NCBI RefSeq assembly: GCF_003946605.1
Contig: NZ_RHOQ01000002.1
Span: 310,001 to 374,000, forward strand
Direction of reading: 5' to 3'
Origin: Companilactobacillus baiquanensis
Lineage (GTDB): Bacteria; Bacillota; Bacilli; Lactobacillales; Lactobacillaceae
Length of the DNA: 64,000 nucleotides
In this document: positions 50,903 through 60,276 of the stretch, one piece after another
Position numbering within the stretch: position 1 is the stretch's first letter
Layout: the number at the start of each line of letters is the position of its first letter
The notes under the pieces: model-generated
Seen by the model: only the letters and a program-made list of their open reading frames with translations
Databases searched by the model: none
Told to the model about the DNA's origin: nothing
Position numbers and translations under genes: made by a program

Positions 50903-51985
50903 GTGGGTAAACTTGGAAGAGATGAGTTTTACAAAATTGCTGGTGTGAAGCAGCATGCAGAGTTTGAACGATATTTAAGAGATATTTTATTTAAACCCAA
51001 AAAGCGAGAAGAATTTTATCAAAAGCTGTTAGAAATCGATTCTGATGTTTACGTTGACACTTTTCGACAATATTTTGAAGAATATGCTGCCGAAAGGAAA
51101 TCGAATCAGCAAGATTATACTCCTGATTCCATATCTCATTTACTATCGAAATTAACACAGTGTGATCCTCAACCGAATTCTATGTGGACTGCATACGATC
51201 CGACAGCTGGGACGGGCTCATTACTAATTCAAAATTGGAAGAATGACCAACTACAAGAAAATATTTTCTCATATCAACCACATAACTATATTTATCGGGC
51301 TGATGAGCTTGCAGACAATTCAATACCTTACTTGCTTCACAATTTAGCCATTCGTGGAATGAACTGTGTTGTTGTACATGGTGATACGTTAGAAAGGACT
51401 GCCAAACAGGTGTATTTTGTTCAAAATGCTAAAGATGATTTCATGAGCTATTCGAGTGTAAATGTGATGCCGCATACGGACGAGATACTTAACTATTTAG
51501 GATTAAGCAAATGGGAAGAACCTGCGATAGATCATATTGAAGATGAAATTAGTGATGTGCACTTTAAACCCGCAATTTTACCAATGCAGAAAAGAGCACT
51601 TCCGCTTAATAAAGATTATCAAGATGATATAGAACCGTATGAAAGCGAAGAAGACAGATTACAGTTGAAAGATATTGCAACAGTCGAACGTGCGAAAGCA
51701 AAAAAAGTATATCCCCGAGGAACAATAGTGATTCAGATATCAGCGACTCGGGGGCAAATAGGCCTGCTGAAATCCAGTGGGCTAGTAGGTAGTCAATATG
51801 CTTGTATCGATTCAAAAATCGATTCAGGCTTTTTATTTTATCTAATTCAGACCAAGGCCCCACGTCATTTTAATAGAGTGCAGCAAGGCTTAAATCTAAC
51901 TATTGAAGATATTGAAACAATACCGGTTGCGATTACTTTTGCTACTAGACCAGAAAAATATGAACAGACGCAATTAAATATTTAA
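50903..51985 (+). CDS. N6-methyltransferase-like/specificity-like fusion lacking NPPY
   Basis: 360 aa. Residues 1-165 follow type I HsdM: helical start, then DYTPDSISHLLSKL and the SAM motif DPTAGTGSLLIQNW, with IYRADELADNSIPYLLHNLAIRGMNCVVVHGDTL. The catalytic NPPF/Y motif IV, expected soon after, is absent; NVMPHTDEIL stands there. Residues 245-350 resemble a half HsdS domain (LKDIATVERAKAKKVYPRGTIVIQISATRGQIG...GLNLTIEDIETIPVAI). It is most likely catalytically dead or dependent on a partner, perhaps interfering with host type I restriction. GTG 50903 with TGGAGTG. Confidence 0.78.
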   Translation: MGKLGRDEFYKIAGVKQHAEFERYLRDILFKPKKREEFYQKLLEIDSDVYVDTFRQYFEEYAAERKSNQQDYTPDSISHLLSKLTQCDPQPNSMWTAYDPTAGTGSLLIQNWKNDQLQENIFSYQPHNYIYRADELADNSIPYLLHNLAIRGMNCVVVHGDTLERTAKQVYFVQNAKDDFMSYSSVNVMPHTDEILNYLGLSKWEEPAIDHIEDEISDVHFKPAILPMQKRALPLNKDYQDDIEPYESEEDRLQLKDIATVERAKAKKVYPRGTIVIQISATRGQIGLLKSSGLVGSQYACIDSKIDSGFLFYLIQTKAPRHFNRVQQGLNLTIEDIETIPVAITFATRPEKYEQTQLNI

Positions 51986-52002
51986 ATTATTGGAGGAAAC
52001 CA

Positions 52003-52212
52003 GTGGAAGAAATAGAAATTTATTTTAAAAAAGATGATTCGTTAATGATTAAGACCATTTATATCAATCCTAACAGCGTTGAAATAATCGGAATGTATGA
52101 CGATGGAGAATTTGAAGGCATGTACAGCGTTTCTACTAATTCTGGAGATGAATATATGGTTAATGAAAAAACAGCCATGAAACTTGTTGGAATTTTGTAT
52201 GATACGCACTAA
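52003..52212 (+). CDS. hypothetical phage protein
   Basis: 69 aa, acidic, predicted all-beta (IEIYFKKDDSLMIKTIYINPNSVEIIGMYDDGEF). Start GTG 52003 with TGGAGGAAA. No family recognised. Confidence 0.65.
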   Translation: MEEIEIYFKKDDSLMIKTIYINPNSVEIIGMYDDGEFEGMYSVSTNSGDEYMVNEKTAMKLVGILYDTH

Positions 52213-52357
52213 ATTCGGCTATATGACAGCTATGGAAGCCAATTTGATTGGTCAAATTGATAAGGAATTAGCAATTAAGAAGCGAAAGGAGCAAAAAATT
52301 GAAAAAAGAACCAATCGCAAAGAAACTTTTAAAAAAGTTAAATCTGCATATAAGTGA
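52199..52357 (+). CDS. small basic phage protein, 52 aa
   Basis: ATG 52199 in a frame overlapping both neighbours. MIRTKFGYMTAMEANLIGQID followed by a very basic helix (KKRKEQKIEKRTNRKETFKK). Ribosome site TTGGA is weak. It may be real given the amphipathic start, but it could be a shadow of the two flanking genes. Confidence 0.4.
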   Translation: MIRTKFGYMTAMEANLIGQIDKELAIKKRKEQKIEKRTNRKETFKKVKSAYK

Positions 52358-52637
52358 TGATTTAAAAAATGTAAATACGTCGAATTTCAATTTTAATTAC
52401 TTAGATGGTCGTTTAAACTATCAAGAACAAAAACAAGATTACTTAGGTAGCAGATTGATAGATCAGCAAATGGATATTAGTAAAATGCAGCGTGAACAAA
52501 ATTCGCTTAAAAATAAAATTAAAAAATTGAAATCAGAAAACAAGGAGCTTAAACGACGTTTTACAACACAATCAATAATTCTTGGGATTTGGTTGATGTT
52601 GATAATTGTAGAGATTATTTCCAAATACTTATTTTAA
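52299..52637 (+). CDS. coiled-coil protein with C-terminal membrane helix
   Basis: 112 aa. Basic N-terminus, coiled coil at about residues 55-88 (MQREQNSLKNKIKKLKSENKELKRRF) and a C-terminal helix SIILGIWLMLIIVEIISKYLF. Tail-anchored to the inner membrane; function unknown. TTG 52299 follows AAAGGAG. Confidence 0.7.
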   Translation: MKKEPIAKKLLKKLNLHISDDLKNVNTSNFNFNYLDGRLNYQEQKQDYLGSRLIDQQMDISKMQREQNSLKNKIKKLKSENKELKRRFTTQSIILGIWLMLIIVEIISKYLF

Positions 52638-52738
52638 TTAGAGAGTCTAGTCAGTAAAACGGATATGCTATCAAACGATTGGCGATATTGCTAAGGGCAA
52701 ATTAAAAGACATCTAAAAAAGGTGTCTTAAATAAATAA

Positions 52739-52948
52739 CTATTCTATTTTAAACTTTGTACCGTCATCCAATTCAATAGAGCCATTATTAAGAAAATTTC
52801 TTGTATTGATAGAAGTCCCAACGGGTAATTCTTTTATATTAGATTGATCTATACGAAACTCAGTTGGTGCGATTTTACTGAGAGTTAGATTGTGGCCGTT
52901 GCATGAGATACTTTGTTTTTTTAGTAAAGTATTTAAAACGTTGCTCAT
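52739..52948 (-). CDS. small leftward phage protein
   Basis: 69 aa, no family recognised. Starts MSNVLNTLLKKQSISCNGHN; the rest is beta-like and ends in DDGTKFKIE. ATG 52948 has GGGGAGC upstream, and a hairpin AAGACACCT...AGATGTCTT plus T tract (52730-52707) follows, so it is a complete stand-alone gene against the direction of the late operon. Candidate for lysogen expression. Confidence 0.6.
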   Translation of the reverse strand: MSNVLNTLLKKQSISCNGHNLTLSKIAPTEFRIDQSNIKELPVGTSINTRNFLNNGSIELDDGTKFKIE

Positions 52949-53064
52949 ATTAAAAGCTCCCCTTTTCATAATTGATGGTTTTACCGTAGCATAGGACTAT
53001 TTTATATACAACATTAAAGCTTATTTGTCAAGATATATTTAAAAATAATTAGGAGGTGATTAAG

Positions 53065-53649
53065 TTGGCTAAGTCAAGCATTGATAAGTGGACAACTCCA
53101 GAAGGACTATTAGAAATCGAAGGTTGGGCACGAGACGGCTTAACCGATGAGCAAATCGCACACAACATTGGGATTGTTCCATCTACATTGTATGAGTGGA
53201 AAAAGAAGAAATCGGAGATATCGGAGTCCCTAAAAAAGGGAAAATCTGTTGTTGATCGCGAAGTTGAAAATGCATTATTTAAACGTGCTATCGGTTTTAA
53301 ATCAATGGAAGAACAATATAGAGTTGTCCCTATTGAAGATGAAATAGTTGAGGTAAGACGACGTGACTATGCTAACAAATGGAAACTGAAACACCCAGAC
53401 GCATCTAGTCAAGAGATTCAAGACGCTGCGGTTAAAGGTGTTAAAACTTCTAAGCGTGTCAAGTTGGGTATTATTGAAAAGGACGTTCCACCAGATACAA
53501 CGGCAGCTATTTTTTGGTTAAAGAATCGTAAGCCGGACGATTGGCGAGATAAACATGAGACTGAATTATCAGGCGGGTTAAACGTTCACAATCCTTACGC
53601 AAATCTGACTGATGAAGAATTGAAGAAATTGGCTAATGAACAGAAGTGA
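53065..53649 (+). CDS. terS: terminase small subunit
   Basis: 194 aa. N-terminal helix-turn-helix that recognises phage DNA (EGLLEIEGWARDGLTDEQIAHNIGIVPSTLYEWKKKKSEI), then an oligomerisation region with VVDREVENALFKRAIGFKSMEEQYR and KLGIIEKDVPPDTTAAIFWLKNRKPDDWRDK. Works with the large subunit in packaging. TTG 53065 after AGGAGGTGATTAAG. Overlaps terL by 14 bp. Confidence 0.92.
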   Translation: MAKSSIDKWTTPEGLLEIEGWARDGLTDEQIAHNIGIVPSTLYEWKKKKSEISESLKKGKSVVDREVENALFKRAIGFKSMEEQYRVVPIEDEIVEVRRRDYANKWKLKHPDASSQEIQDAAVKGVKTSKRVKLGIIEKDVPPDTTAAIFWLKNRKPDDWRDKHETELSGGLNVHNPYANLTDEELKKLANEQK

Positions 53650-55072
53650 CCTAATTGAACGTGGTGCAAAGATTGAATTAGCTAGACGTCACTTTTTTGA
53701 CTTTTGTCATTTAAGAATGCCAGATTTCTATAAAGCTGATCGTAAATATTTAGTTGATTTATGTAATGATTTAGAAGAGTTTTTATCCAGTGATGACCAG
53801 GTGTTAGTTGTTAATGAGCCTCCAAGACATGGTAAGTCATTAACTGCTACTAACTTTGTTGAATGGATATTGGGACGAAATAACTCGTATAGGATTATGA
53901 CAGGATCATATAATGAAACTTTATCAACGGTATTCAGTAAGTCAGTTAGAAATACAATTCAAGAAGTTAAGGCTGATGAAAATATCTTAGTTTATAACGA
54001 CATGTTTCCTGATACTCACATTAAATATGGTGATGCTGCTATGAACATGTGGAGTCTTGAAGGTAATCCCGTTAATAATTATCTCGCTACTTCTCCAAGC
54101 GGTACAGCTACTGGTTTCGGTGCAGATTTAATTATTATTGATGATGTTATTAAATCAGCTCAAGAGGCCAACAATGCTAATAGACTAGATGATATCTATA
54201 AATGGTACGTCGATACAATGCTTTCACGTCTCGAAAAAGGTGGCAAAGTATTAATTATTATGACCCGTTGGGCGTCTGGCGATTTAGCTGGTCGAGTTTT
54301 AGAAGAAATGCCGAAAGCTGGTTATAAGGTTAAACATATCAACATGAAAGCTCTACAAGATGATGGCACTATGCTTTGTGATGATGTCCTTTCATATAAG
54401 GAATATAAACAGAAAATTTCTGTCATGTCTGCCGAGATAGCAGCAGCCAATTACCAACAGGAACCGATTGATCTAAAGGGTGCTTTGTATCAACGATTTA
54501 ATACCTATGAAAAAATTCCACAGCAATTTAGTGGTATATATGCGTACTGTGATACTGCTGACGAAGGCTCTGACTATTTAGTTTCTATTGTCTATGGTAT
54601 TTATCAGAATGAGCCTTATTTAATAGACGTAGTAATGACACAAGAACCGATGGAAGCGACTGAAGTTTTAGTATCTCAAAGCTATTATCGAAACAAGGTC
54701 AATCAAGCGCGAATCGAATCCAACAATGGTGGTCGTGGATTTGCTAGACAAATTCAAAGTCGACTTCAAAAAGAATATAGAACTAATAGAACCGTTATTA
54801 ATTGGTTTCATAATTCGCAAAACAAAGATGCCCGAATTCTATCAAACTCAAGTTGGATAGAAGAACATATGCACTACCCACAAGATTGGAAAGAACGTTT
54901 TCCAGTCTTTTTTAATGCGATAAAAAAATATCAGCGTGCTGGAAAAAATAAGCATGATGATGCTTCTGACGCGTTAACTGGTGTTGCTGAATCAGTAATC
55001 ATGCAGCAGTCGACGAATAATGCTCCAAGTCACGAAGAACAATCAAGTTATTTAGACAGCTTAGGATTTTAG
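53636..55072 (+). CDS. terL: terminase large subunit
   Basis: 478 aa. ATPase domain with Walker A PPRHGKS and Walker B LIIIDDVIKSAQEA. Nuclease domain with YAYCDTADEGSDYLVSIVYGIY, ARIESNNGGRGFARQIQ and KHDDASDALTGVAESV (acidic cluster). Motor that packages DNA into the prohead. It belongs to the group with SPP1-like head genes. Confidence 0.95.
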   Translation: MNRSDLIERGAKIELARRHFFDFCHLRMPDFYKADRKYLVDLCNDLEEFLSSDDQVLVVNEPPRHGKSLTATNFVEWILGRNNSYRIMTGSYNETLSTVFSKSVRNTIQEVKADENILVYNDMFPDTHIKYGDAAMNMWSLEGNPVNNYLATSPSGTATGFGADLIIIDDVIKSAQEANNANRLDDIYKWYVDTMLSRLEKGGKVLIIMTRWASGDLAGRVLEEMPKAGYKVKHINMKALQDDGTMLCDDVLSYKEYKQKISVMSAEIAAANYQQEPIDLKGALYQRFNTYEKIPQQFSGIYAYCDTADEGSDYLVSIVYGIYQNEPYLIDVVMTQEPMEATEVLVSQSYYRNKVNQARIESNNGGRGFARQIQSRLQKEYRTNRTVINWFHNSQNKDARILSNSSWIEEHMHYPQDWKERFPVFFNAIKKYQRAGKNKHDDASDALTGVAESVIMQQSTNNAPSHEEQSSYLDSLGF

Positions 55073-55092
55073 ATTAAGAAAGGAGTGAGTTA

Positions 55093-56778
55093 ATGGCTAT
55101 TGAAGATAATCAAATGGGATATTATTCAAGTGTTCCATACCCAAATAAATATTCAGTACCGATGTTAACTGGTAGGCGATTCAGTTTAGATTCAAACAAA
55201 CAATATAAAATGCCTAAAGAATTATTTGATGTGGTAAAGCCTGATCCTGATAAGTTAGGCAAGGTAGCGTCCGATTTCATTAGGCAACATCAGCAGTTTC
55301 AGGTCCCTAGATTGATGACTCTATATAGATATTATATTGGTGACAATGATATTCATTACTGGGCGAGTGATAAGTCGCCCAATAGAGCCGATAACCGAAT
55401 AACTAGTAACTTTGGCCACGTTATTACTTCAATTAAAACCGGTTATCGCTTTGGCAATCCTATAAAGTTTCAATATTCGGATAGATCCGACGAAAACGAG
55501 AACGATCAGGACGAATTAAACAATATGATTTCAAGTTTTAATTCCAAAAATGATGAATCATATCATGAAAAGATTATGGGTAAGAATCTATCTATCATGG
55601 GTAGAGCGTATGAACTTCTATATATTCGCGAGAATACCAACGAAATAGCTTTAAAGCCGGTTGACCCCGTTAATTGTTTCGTTGTTTATGATAATACGAT
55701 TGAACAGCACTCACTGTTTGCAGTTTACTATTACAATATCAATTACAATCAGCAGGATTATTGGTACACCGTTATTTATACCGATGACACTATTTATTAT
55801 TACAAGTCATCATCAAGTTACGATTCGACACTTATATTAGATACAAAGGTCAGCCATGATTTTGGAGCGGTTCCAATTACTGAATACATCAATAACGATG
55901 AGCGTATGGGAGACTGGGAGTTTAAACTTGATACGATCGATGCGATAGACAAATCTAAGTCCGAAATGGCTAACTCACAGGAAGACTTTAGTAACGCAAT
56001 CCTATTAATTACTGGAGATTTTGACGTCCCTAAGAAAGTGATGGTTGATAGTGATGGCAACCCGATTCTTGACGAGAACGGACAACCAATCATTAAACAG
56101 GAAAGCCCAGATATTAGTACCAAAAAGAATAAGCTATGGTTAAAACCGGCAATTTTAAACGGTGGATTGAATGGTTCACCGACAGCAGTACAACCGGACG
56201 CCAGGTACTTAACTAAAGAGTTAAACGCTCAGGGCTGGAAGATATATGTTGACGGTCTTGAAAAGGAAATCCACAAGGACACTAACACGCCAGATACTAG
56301 TGATGAGAATTTTGCTTCTAACACGTCCGGCGTTGCTATGACATACAAACTTTGGGGCAACGATCAAGAACGTGCGAATCAAGAATCACTATATACAAGA
56401 GGTATTATGCGTCGTTTAAGATTAATGGGTAATTATTGGTTTAAGCTCAATAAGATTAAAGACGTGGACATGATGGAGAATATAACACCTATCTACACAC
56501 CTAATCTGCCTAAAAATGATAGTGAGATTGTTCAAATTGCCACTGGATTAAAGAATACTGGAGACTTTAGCTCTGAAACTATTAGAAGTTTGGCTGAATC
56601 TATTACCGGTGTAGAGCCCGATTCAGAAAAAGAGCGCATTGATCAGGAGAATTCTGAGACTAAAGAAGGAGATCCATTACAAAAAATGTTTAGTAGGAAA
56701 TCTGATGAACTGGAAGAAGATATTTCTGATGATAAACGGCCTGATGATAGTAAGGTAGATCCTAATGAAACTGACTAG
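55093..56778 (+). CDS. portal protein, SPP1 type
   Basis: 561 aa. SPP1_portal family: YRYYIGDNDIHYW, PNRADNRITSNFGHVITSIKTGYRFGNPI, GRAYELLYIRENTNEIALKPVDP, and TSGVAMTYKLWGNDQERANQ. Forms the dodecameric entry for DNA. The acidic C-terminus (DEL...EEDISDDKRPDDSK) is variable. Ribosome site AAAGGAGTGAG; overlaps the gp7-like gene by 14 bp. Confidence 0.94.
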   Translation: MAIEDNQMGYYSSVPYPNKYSVPMLTGRRFSLDSNKQYKMPKELFDVVKPDPDKLGKVASDFIRQHQQFQVPRLMTLYRYYIGDNDIHYWASDKSPNRADNRITSNFGHVITSIKTGYRFGNPIKFQYSDRSDENENDQDELNNMISSFNSKNDESYHEKIMGKNLSIMGRAYELLYIRENTNEIALKPVDPVNCFVVYDNTIEQHSLFAVYYYNINYNQQDYWYTVIYTDDTIYYYKSSSSYDSTLILDTKVSHDFGAVPITEYINNDERMGDWEFKLDTIDAIDKSKSEMANSQEDFSNAILLITGDFDVPKKVMVDSDGNPILDENGQPIIKQESPDISTKKNKLWLKPAILNGGLNGSPTAVQPDARYLTKELNAQGWKIYVDGLEKEIHKDTNTPDTSDENFASNTSGVAMTYKLWGNDQERANQESLYTRGIMRRLRLMGNYWFKLNKIKDVDMMENITPIYTPNLPKNDSEIVQIATGLKNTGDFSSETIRSLAESITGVEPDSEKERIDQENSETKEGDPLQKMFSRKSDELEEDISDDKRPDDSKVDPNETD

Positions 56779-57760
56779 ACGAGAAGCTATCAAACTAGCT
56801 CAATTAATCTATGGCAAACAAGACGAACGGGTTAAGGAGATAGAACAAGCATATAAGCAACTTCAAACAGATACAATCGACACTATCAACTCTTATATTT
56901 CAGATGGTAAGAATTGGAACACTAAGGCTCCTATTGATGATATTAGACAGCTTCTTATTGACGTTAAAAGTCTTTATGATGATTTAGATGATGATGGACA
57001 AAATCTAGTTAGAATGGCATTTGAGGATAATAAACTTAGATCAAATGGCGACCTTCTGATTGCTAAACTAACGGCCAATATCGTTGCCGTTTCAATATTT
57101 CAACAACGCCATTTAATTGCCTCGACTGGTGACATTTCAAAGGTAGTAAAGTCACATAGTTTTAAAGACGCTAAGAATTTGATTGATAGAATGCCTGATT
57201 TTAAAGGTGGTAGACGTCTTAATCACCTATCCGGTGATATTGATGTGATCATGCAGAAAATGGCTAGAAATGCGGTATTAGATCGCCATATTGATATTAA
57301 TATTGTGGATTCGATTAATAAACAGACACTTGATGTCATTAGAAAGGTTAGATCAATCGCTGAAATTGCTGCTAAAAGTCCAAAAGACTCGCTCAACTGG
57401 AAGCACGATGTTGCTAATGTTTTAACCGGCGGTAACAAATCGACCGATGGACAAATGGGACGTGCGGCAGGAATGATTAGGACAGCAACCGCCCAGTCAT
57501 TAAATAGATCTATGTTAGAAGATTATCAAAAGCGCGGTGTTAAACGGTATAAGTTCATGTCTTTGGAAGCCGTAACTACGTGTCAGCAATGTAATAACCT
57601 TGACGGTAGAATATTTAAGGTTAAGGACGCTAAAGAGGGAGTTAATTATCCACTTATACACATAAACTGCCAGTGTTTTACTTGTGAGGTTAACGAATCA
57701 GACGATTGGGACACATCGAATCACGATATTACAGATAAATTTAAGGAGTTGACGACCTAA
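56765..57760 (+). CDS. minor head protein (SPP1 gp7-like)
   Basis: 331 aa. C-terminal Phage_Mu_F / gp7 head-morphogenesis domain: GRAAGMIRTATAQSLNRSMLEDYQKRGVKRYKFMSLEAVTTCQQCNNLDGRIFKV...YPLIHINCQCFT, with the typical Cys/His set. It rides with the portal and is injected or structural. ATG 56765. A hairpin GACG-ACC...GG-C-CGTC plus TTTTTT at its stop (57751-57775) could partly end transcription. Confidence 0.9.
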   Translation: MKLTRREAIKLAQLIYGKQDERVKEIEQAYKQLQTDTIDTINSYISDGKNWNTKAPIDDIRQLLIDVKSLYDDLDDDGQNLVRMAFEDNKLRSNGDLLIAKLTANIVAVSIFQQRHLIASTGDISKVVKSHSFKDAKNLIDRMPDFKGGRRLNHLSGDIDVIMQKMARNAVLDRHIDINIVDSINKQTLDVIRKVRSIAEIAAKSPKDSLNWKHDVANVLTGGNKSTDGQMGRAAGMIRTATAQSLNRSMLEDYQKRGVKRYKFMSLEAVTTCQQCNNLDGRIFKVKDAKEGVNYPLIHINCQCFTCEVNESDDWDTSNHDITDKFKELTT

Positions 57761-57817
57761 CGGCCGTCTTTTTTATGCCTTCAAACGTGTGTCAGGCGTT
57801 AAAGAGCCATGGTTATT

Positions 57818-57863
57818 AGTCGACGGACTTAAAACGGTTGAATAAGTCGACGGACGTTAAACG
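57818..57863. repeat. direct repeat AGTCGACGGAC, two copies
   Basis: AGTCGACGGACTTAAAACGG (57818) and AGTCGACGGACGTTAAACGG (57845), 27 bp apart, in the 115-bp gap between the gp7-like and scaffold genes. Each contains a SalI-type palindrome GTCGAC. Role unknown. Confidence 0.6.
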
Positions 57864-57875
57864 GGAGGATATTTT

Positions 57876-58490
57876 ATGCACGATGACGATAAGTTAAAGG
57901 AAAATATGCAAGCAGATCCAACAACCGAACCAAAAGATGATATTTCTTTTGATGAAAAACAACAATCTAAGGTCGATGAGTTGGTTATTTCAGCCAAAAA
58001 CAAGGAAAAAGCTAAAGCTAAAATTGAAATCGATAAGTTACGTTCCAAAATTGACGAAATGCCTGACCTCATTAATGCAGCTATTCAAAAGCACGATAAA
58101 GAAGAGAACATGACGGATAAGGAAAAAGCGGACGCTGAGAAGGAAGAACTAAAGAAACAAGTGGCTGATCTAACCGCAGAAAAGGCTAAACGTACACGTT
58201 TAGAGACCGCTAGACACGCTGCTGATGAAAAGGGTCTACCTCAATCGTTCGCAGAATTATTCGTTGGTTCGACCGATGAAGAAACCCAACTAAATCTCGA
58301 CAAAGTTAAGAATACTTTTGACAAGGCTGTACAAGATGCGGTTGAAAAACGTCTATCTGGCAAGAAAACACCTCAAGCACCATCAGGAACATCAGTTAAC
58401 ACTAATAAAGCCATTGATGATATGAGCTTAGAAGAGTTAAGTAAGTTAGCTTTAACAAATCCAGACGCGGTCAAAGGCTACCTAGGATAA
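57876..58490 (+). CDS. scaffolding protein (DUF4355)
   Basis: 204 aa. Acidic start, long coiled coil (about residues 25-120, KVDELVISAKNKEKAKAKIEIDKLRSKIDEM...KADAEKEELKKQVADLTAEKAKRTRLETARH), and a C-terminal helix docking segment. Typical DUF4355 scaffold immediately before the capsid gene. Guides prohead assembly. GGGAGGA ribosome site. Confidence 0.9.
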   Translation: MHDDDKLKENMQADPTTEPKDDISFDEKQQSKVDELVISAKNKEKAKAKIEIDKLRSKIDEMPDLINAAIQKHDKEENMTDKEKADAEKEELKKQVADLTAEKAKRTRLETARHAADEKGLPQSFAELFVGSTDEETQLNLDKVKNTFDKAVQDAVEKRLSGKKTPQAPSGTSVNTNKAIDDMSLEELSKLALTNPDAVKGYLG

Positions 58491-58512
58491 AAGAAGAAAG
58501 AAGGATAATTAA

Positions 58513-59568
58513 ATGCCACAATTTGAAGGTTCAACATTTTTAGGACAATTAGTAGTCCCAGAAATTTGGGCAAAATATATTAATAACGATTCAACTAAAA
58601 CAAACCGACTTCTAACAAGCGGAGCTATTACTAATGATGATGTAATGGGTTCACATTTAGCAGAGGCCGGAAGACTTATGAATATTCCAGTTCTTAATGA
58701 TTTGGACGGTGATCCACAAGATTGGAATGATAAAGACGATATTAAAGTTAACGCTGTGGATAGCTCACAACACAATGCTATTAAGTTCTTCCAGGCACAG
58801 GCATTCGGGCAATCCGACTTTGGCCAACAAGTTTCAGGTGCGAATGTTCAAGGAAGAATTACATCAAGATTTTCTAGTTACTGGAATAGACAAGATGAAC
58901 GATTAATTTTAGCTTTGCTAAATAACGCGTACTTAGTACCCGATATGTTGGAAGCTAAATCATTTGGATTTGCTACACCTAAAGACTTATCAGCAGGCGA
59001 CTTTTTAGCAGCATTAGCACGTATGGGCGATGTTACTAATCCATCATTAACACGTTTGGTAGTCAATTCAGCAACCGTTATGGCTATGCGTGAACAAAAC
59101 TTAATTAGTGAGGTCCAACCAAGTGTAGCTGGCCTTGACATTCAAACATATAACAACATTCCTATCGTTCAAGATGACGATATTGAACTGGCTGATGACG
59201 GTACAACAACAATGTATATCATGTCAGATGGTGCGGTTAGATATTCAACAGCCCCAGCAAGTTTCAATGGTGTTGAGGTTACTCGTGACGCGCTTGGTCA
59301 TGGTGGTCAATCAGCTATTATCAACCGTCGTATCGTATCAATGCATGTCAATGGATTAGGATATGACGTTACAAAACCATACGAAGGGTTAACGGTTAAT
59401 AATTTGGAAGCTGCTACTGATCCTTATTACAAATTAGTAACAGATCCACGTAACATTGGAACTGTTGCATACAAATTTAAGGTAGATCCTAAATATGTAG
59501 TTCCAAAGATTAATTCTAAGAAGAAAGCCACAGCAGCGTCAGGCTCAACAAGTTCTTCTACAAAATAG
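58513..59568 (+). CDS. major capsid protein (N4-gp56-like, HK97 fold)
   Basis: 351 aa. FLGQLVVPEIWAKYINNDSTKTNRLLTSGAI, VNAVDSSQHNAIKFFQAQAFGQSDFGQQVSG, and LTRLVVNSATVMAMREQNLISEVQP, with a conserved N4 gp56/coat-type order. The C-terminus ends in a Ser/Thr-rich KKKATAASGSTSSSTK tail. Position after the scaffold supports the call. AAGAAAGAAGGA ribosome region. Confidence 0.92.
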   Translation: MPQFEGSTFLGQLVVPEIWAKYINNDSTKTNRLLTSGAITNDDVMGSHLAEAGRLMNIPVLNDLDGDPQDWNDKDDIKVNAVDSSQHNAIKFFQAQAFGQSDFGQQVSGANVQGRITSRFSSYWNRQDERLILALLNNAYLVPDMLEAKSFGFATPKDLSAGDFLAALARMGDVTNPSLTRLVVNSATVMAMREQNLISEVQPSVAGLDIQTYNNIPIVQDDDIELADDGTTTMYIMSDGAVRYSTAPASFNGVEVTRDALGHGGQSAIINRRIVSMHVNGLGYDVTKPYEGLTVNNLEAATDPYYKLVTDPRNIGTVAYKFKVDPKYVVPKINSKKKATAASGSTSSSTK

Positions 59569-59597
59569 ATTCTTAAATTAGTTAAGGGGGTGACGGA

Positions 59598-59960
59598 ATG
59601 GCAACTAATGACGCTGAAATCACTCAGCAAGTTTTAGATAATATCAAAATTATTAGCAATTTAAAAGATGATGACCCAAGGATTAAAAGTATTAACGTCT
59701 ATATTCAAAATGCTATTGATGAGATTGAATTATATTTAAATATTGATTCATTAGATAAGAAATTATCCGTTATCGTTCAGAAAATGGCACAAAATGCCGT
59801 GATTCAAGAATCGTTTGAGGGTACTAAGTCTGTTAGTGAAGAAGGCTTATCATTAACATTCAACGATACCGACTTAGACCCGTACTTAGATATTTTGAAC
59901 AGCTATTTAGACGGTCTTAGATCTAATTCGCATAGAGGGGCGGCGCTGTCGTTTGATTAA
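59598..59960 (+). CDS. head-tail connector (gp6-like)
   Basis: 120 aa. Phage gp6-like connector fold: NIKIISNLKDDDPRIKSINVYIQNAIDEIELYLNID and KMAQNAVIQESFEGTKSVSEEGLSLTFND. Binds the portal to continue the neck. AAGGGGGTGACGG ribosome site. Overlaps the next gene by 8 bp. Confidence 0.85.
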   Translation: MATNDAEITQQVLDNIKIISNLKDDDPRIKSINVYIQNAIDEIELYLNIDSLDKKLSVIVQKMAQNAVIQESFEGTKSVSEEGLSLTFNDTDLDPYLDILNSYLDGLRSNSHRGAALSFD

Positions 59961-60276
59961 ACCGATTATTTATTTGATTAGTAAATCAAGGCAGAACAAC
60001 CCTGACCCGCTAAATCACACTGCTAAATTATCTGCGGTTAAATATTATGGTGCAAGAGTTACAGAATTGAACGGTGCACAGGCTCAAAATAATGCCTTTG
60101 GTGAACAATATGACAAATCGTGGGTAATTAGGTGCGACGGTACGATTAACGCTGATTACGTAGGATTTGAGAACGAATTTAACGAAAAGACTATGGCACC
60201 TAAATATCAAATAAACCAAATCAGGCGTCATATTAACCGGACCACCTTATACGTAGTTAGGACGGTAGCGAAATGA
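59953..60276 (+). CDS. head closure / adaptor-like protein
   Basis: 107 aa, basic. Position between connector and HK97 gp10-like gene is that of the head-closure or stopper protein (YYGARVTELNGAQAQNNAFGEQYDKSWVIRCDGTINADYVGF). The call rests mainly on gene order. Start TTG 59953 with GGGGCGG. Overlaps the next gene by 4 bp. Confidence 0.72.
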   Translation: MIKPIIYLISKSRQNNPDPLNHTAKLSAVKYYGARVTELNGAQAQNNAFGEQYDKSWVIRCDGTINADYVGFENEFNEKTMAPKYQINQIRRHINRTTLYVVRTVAK

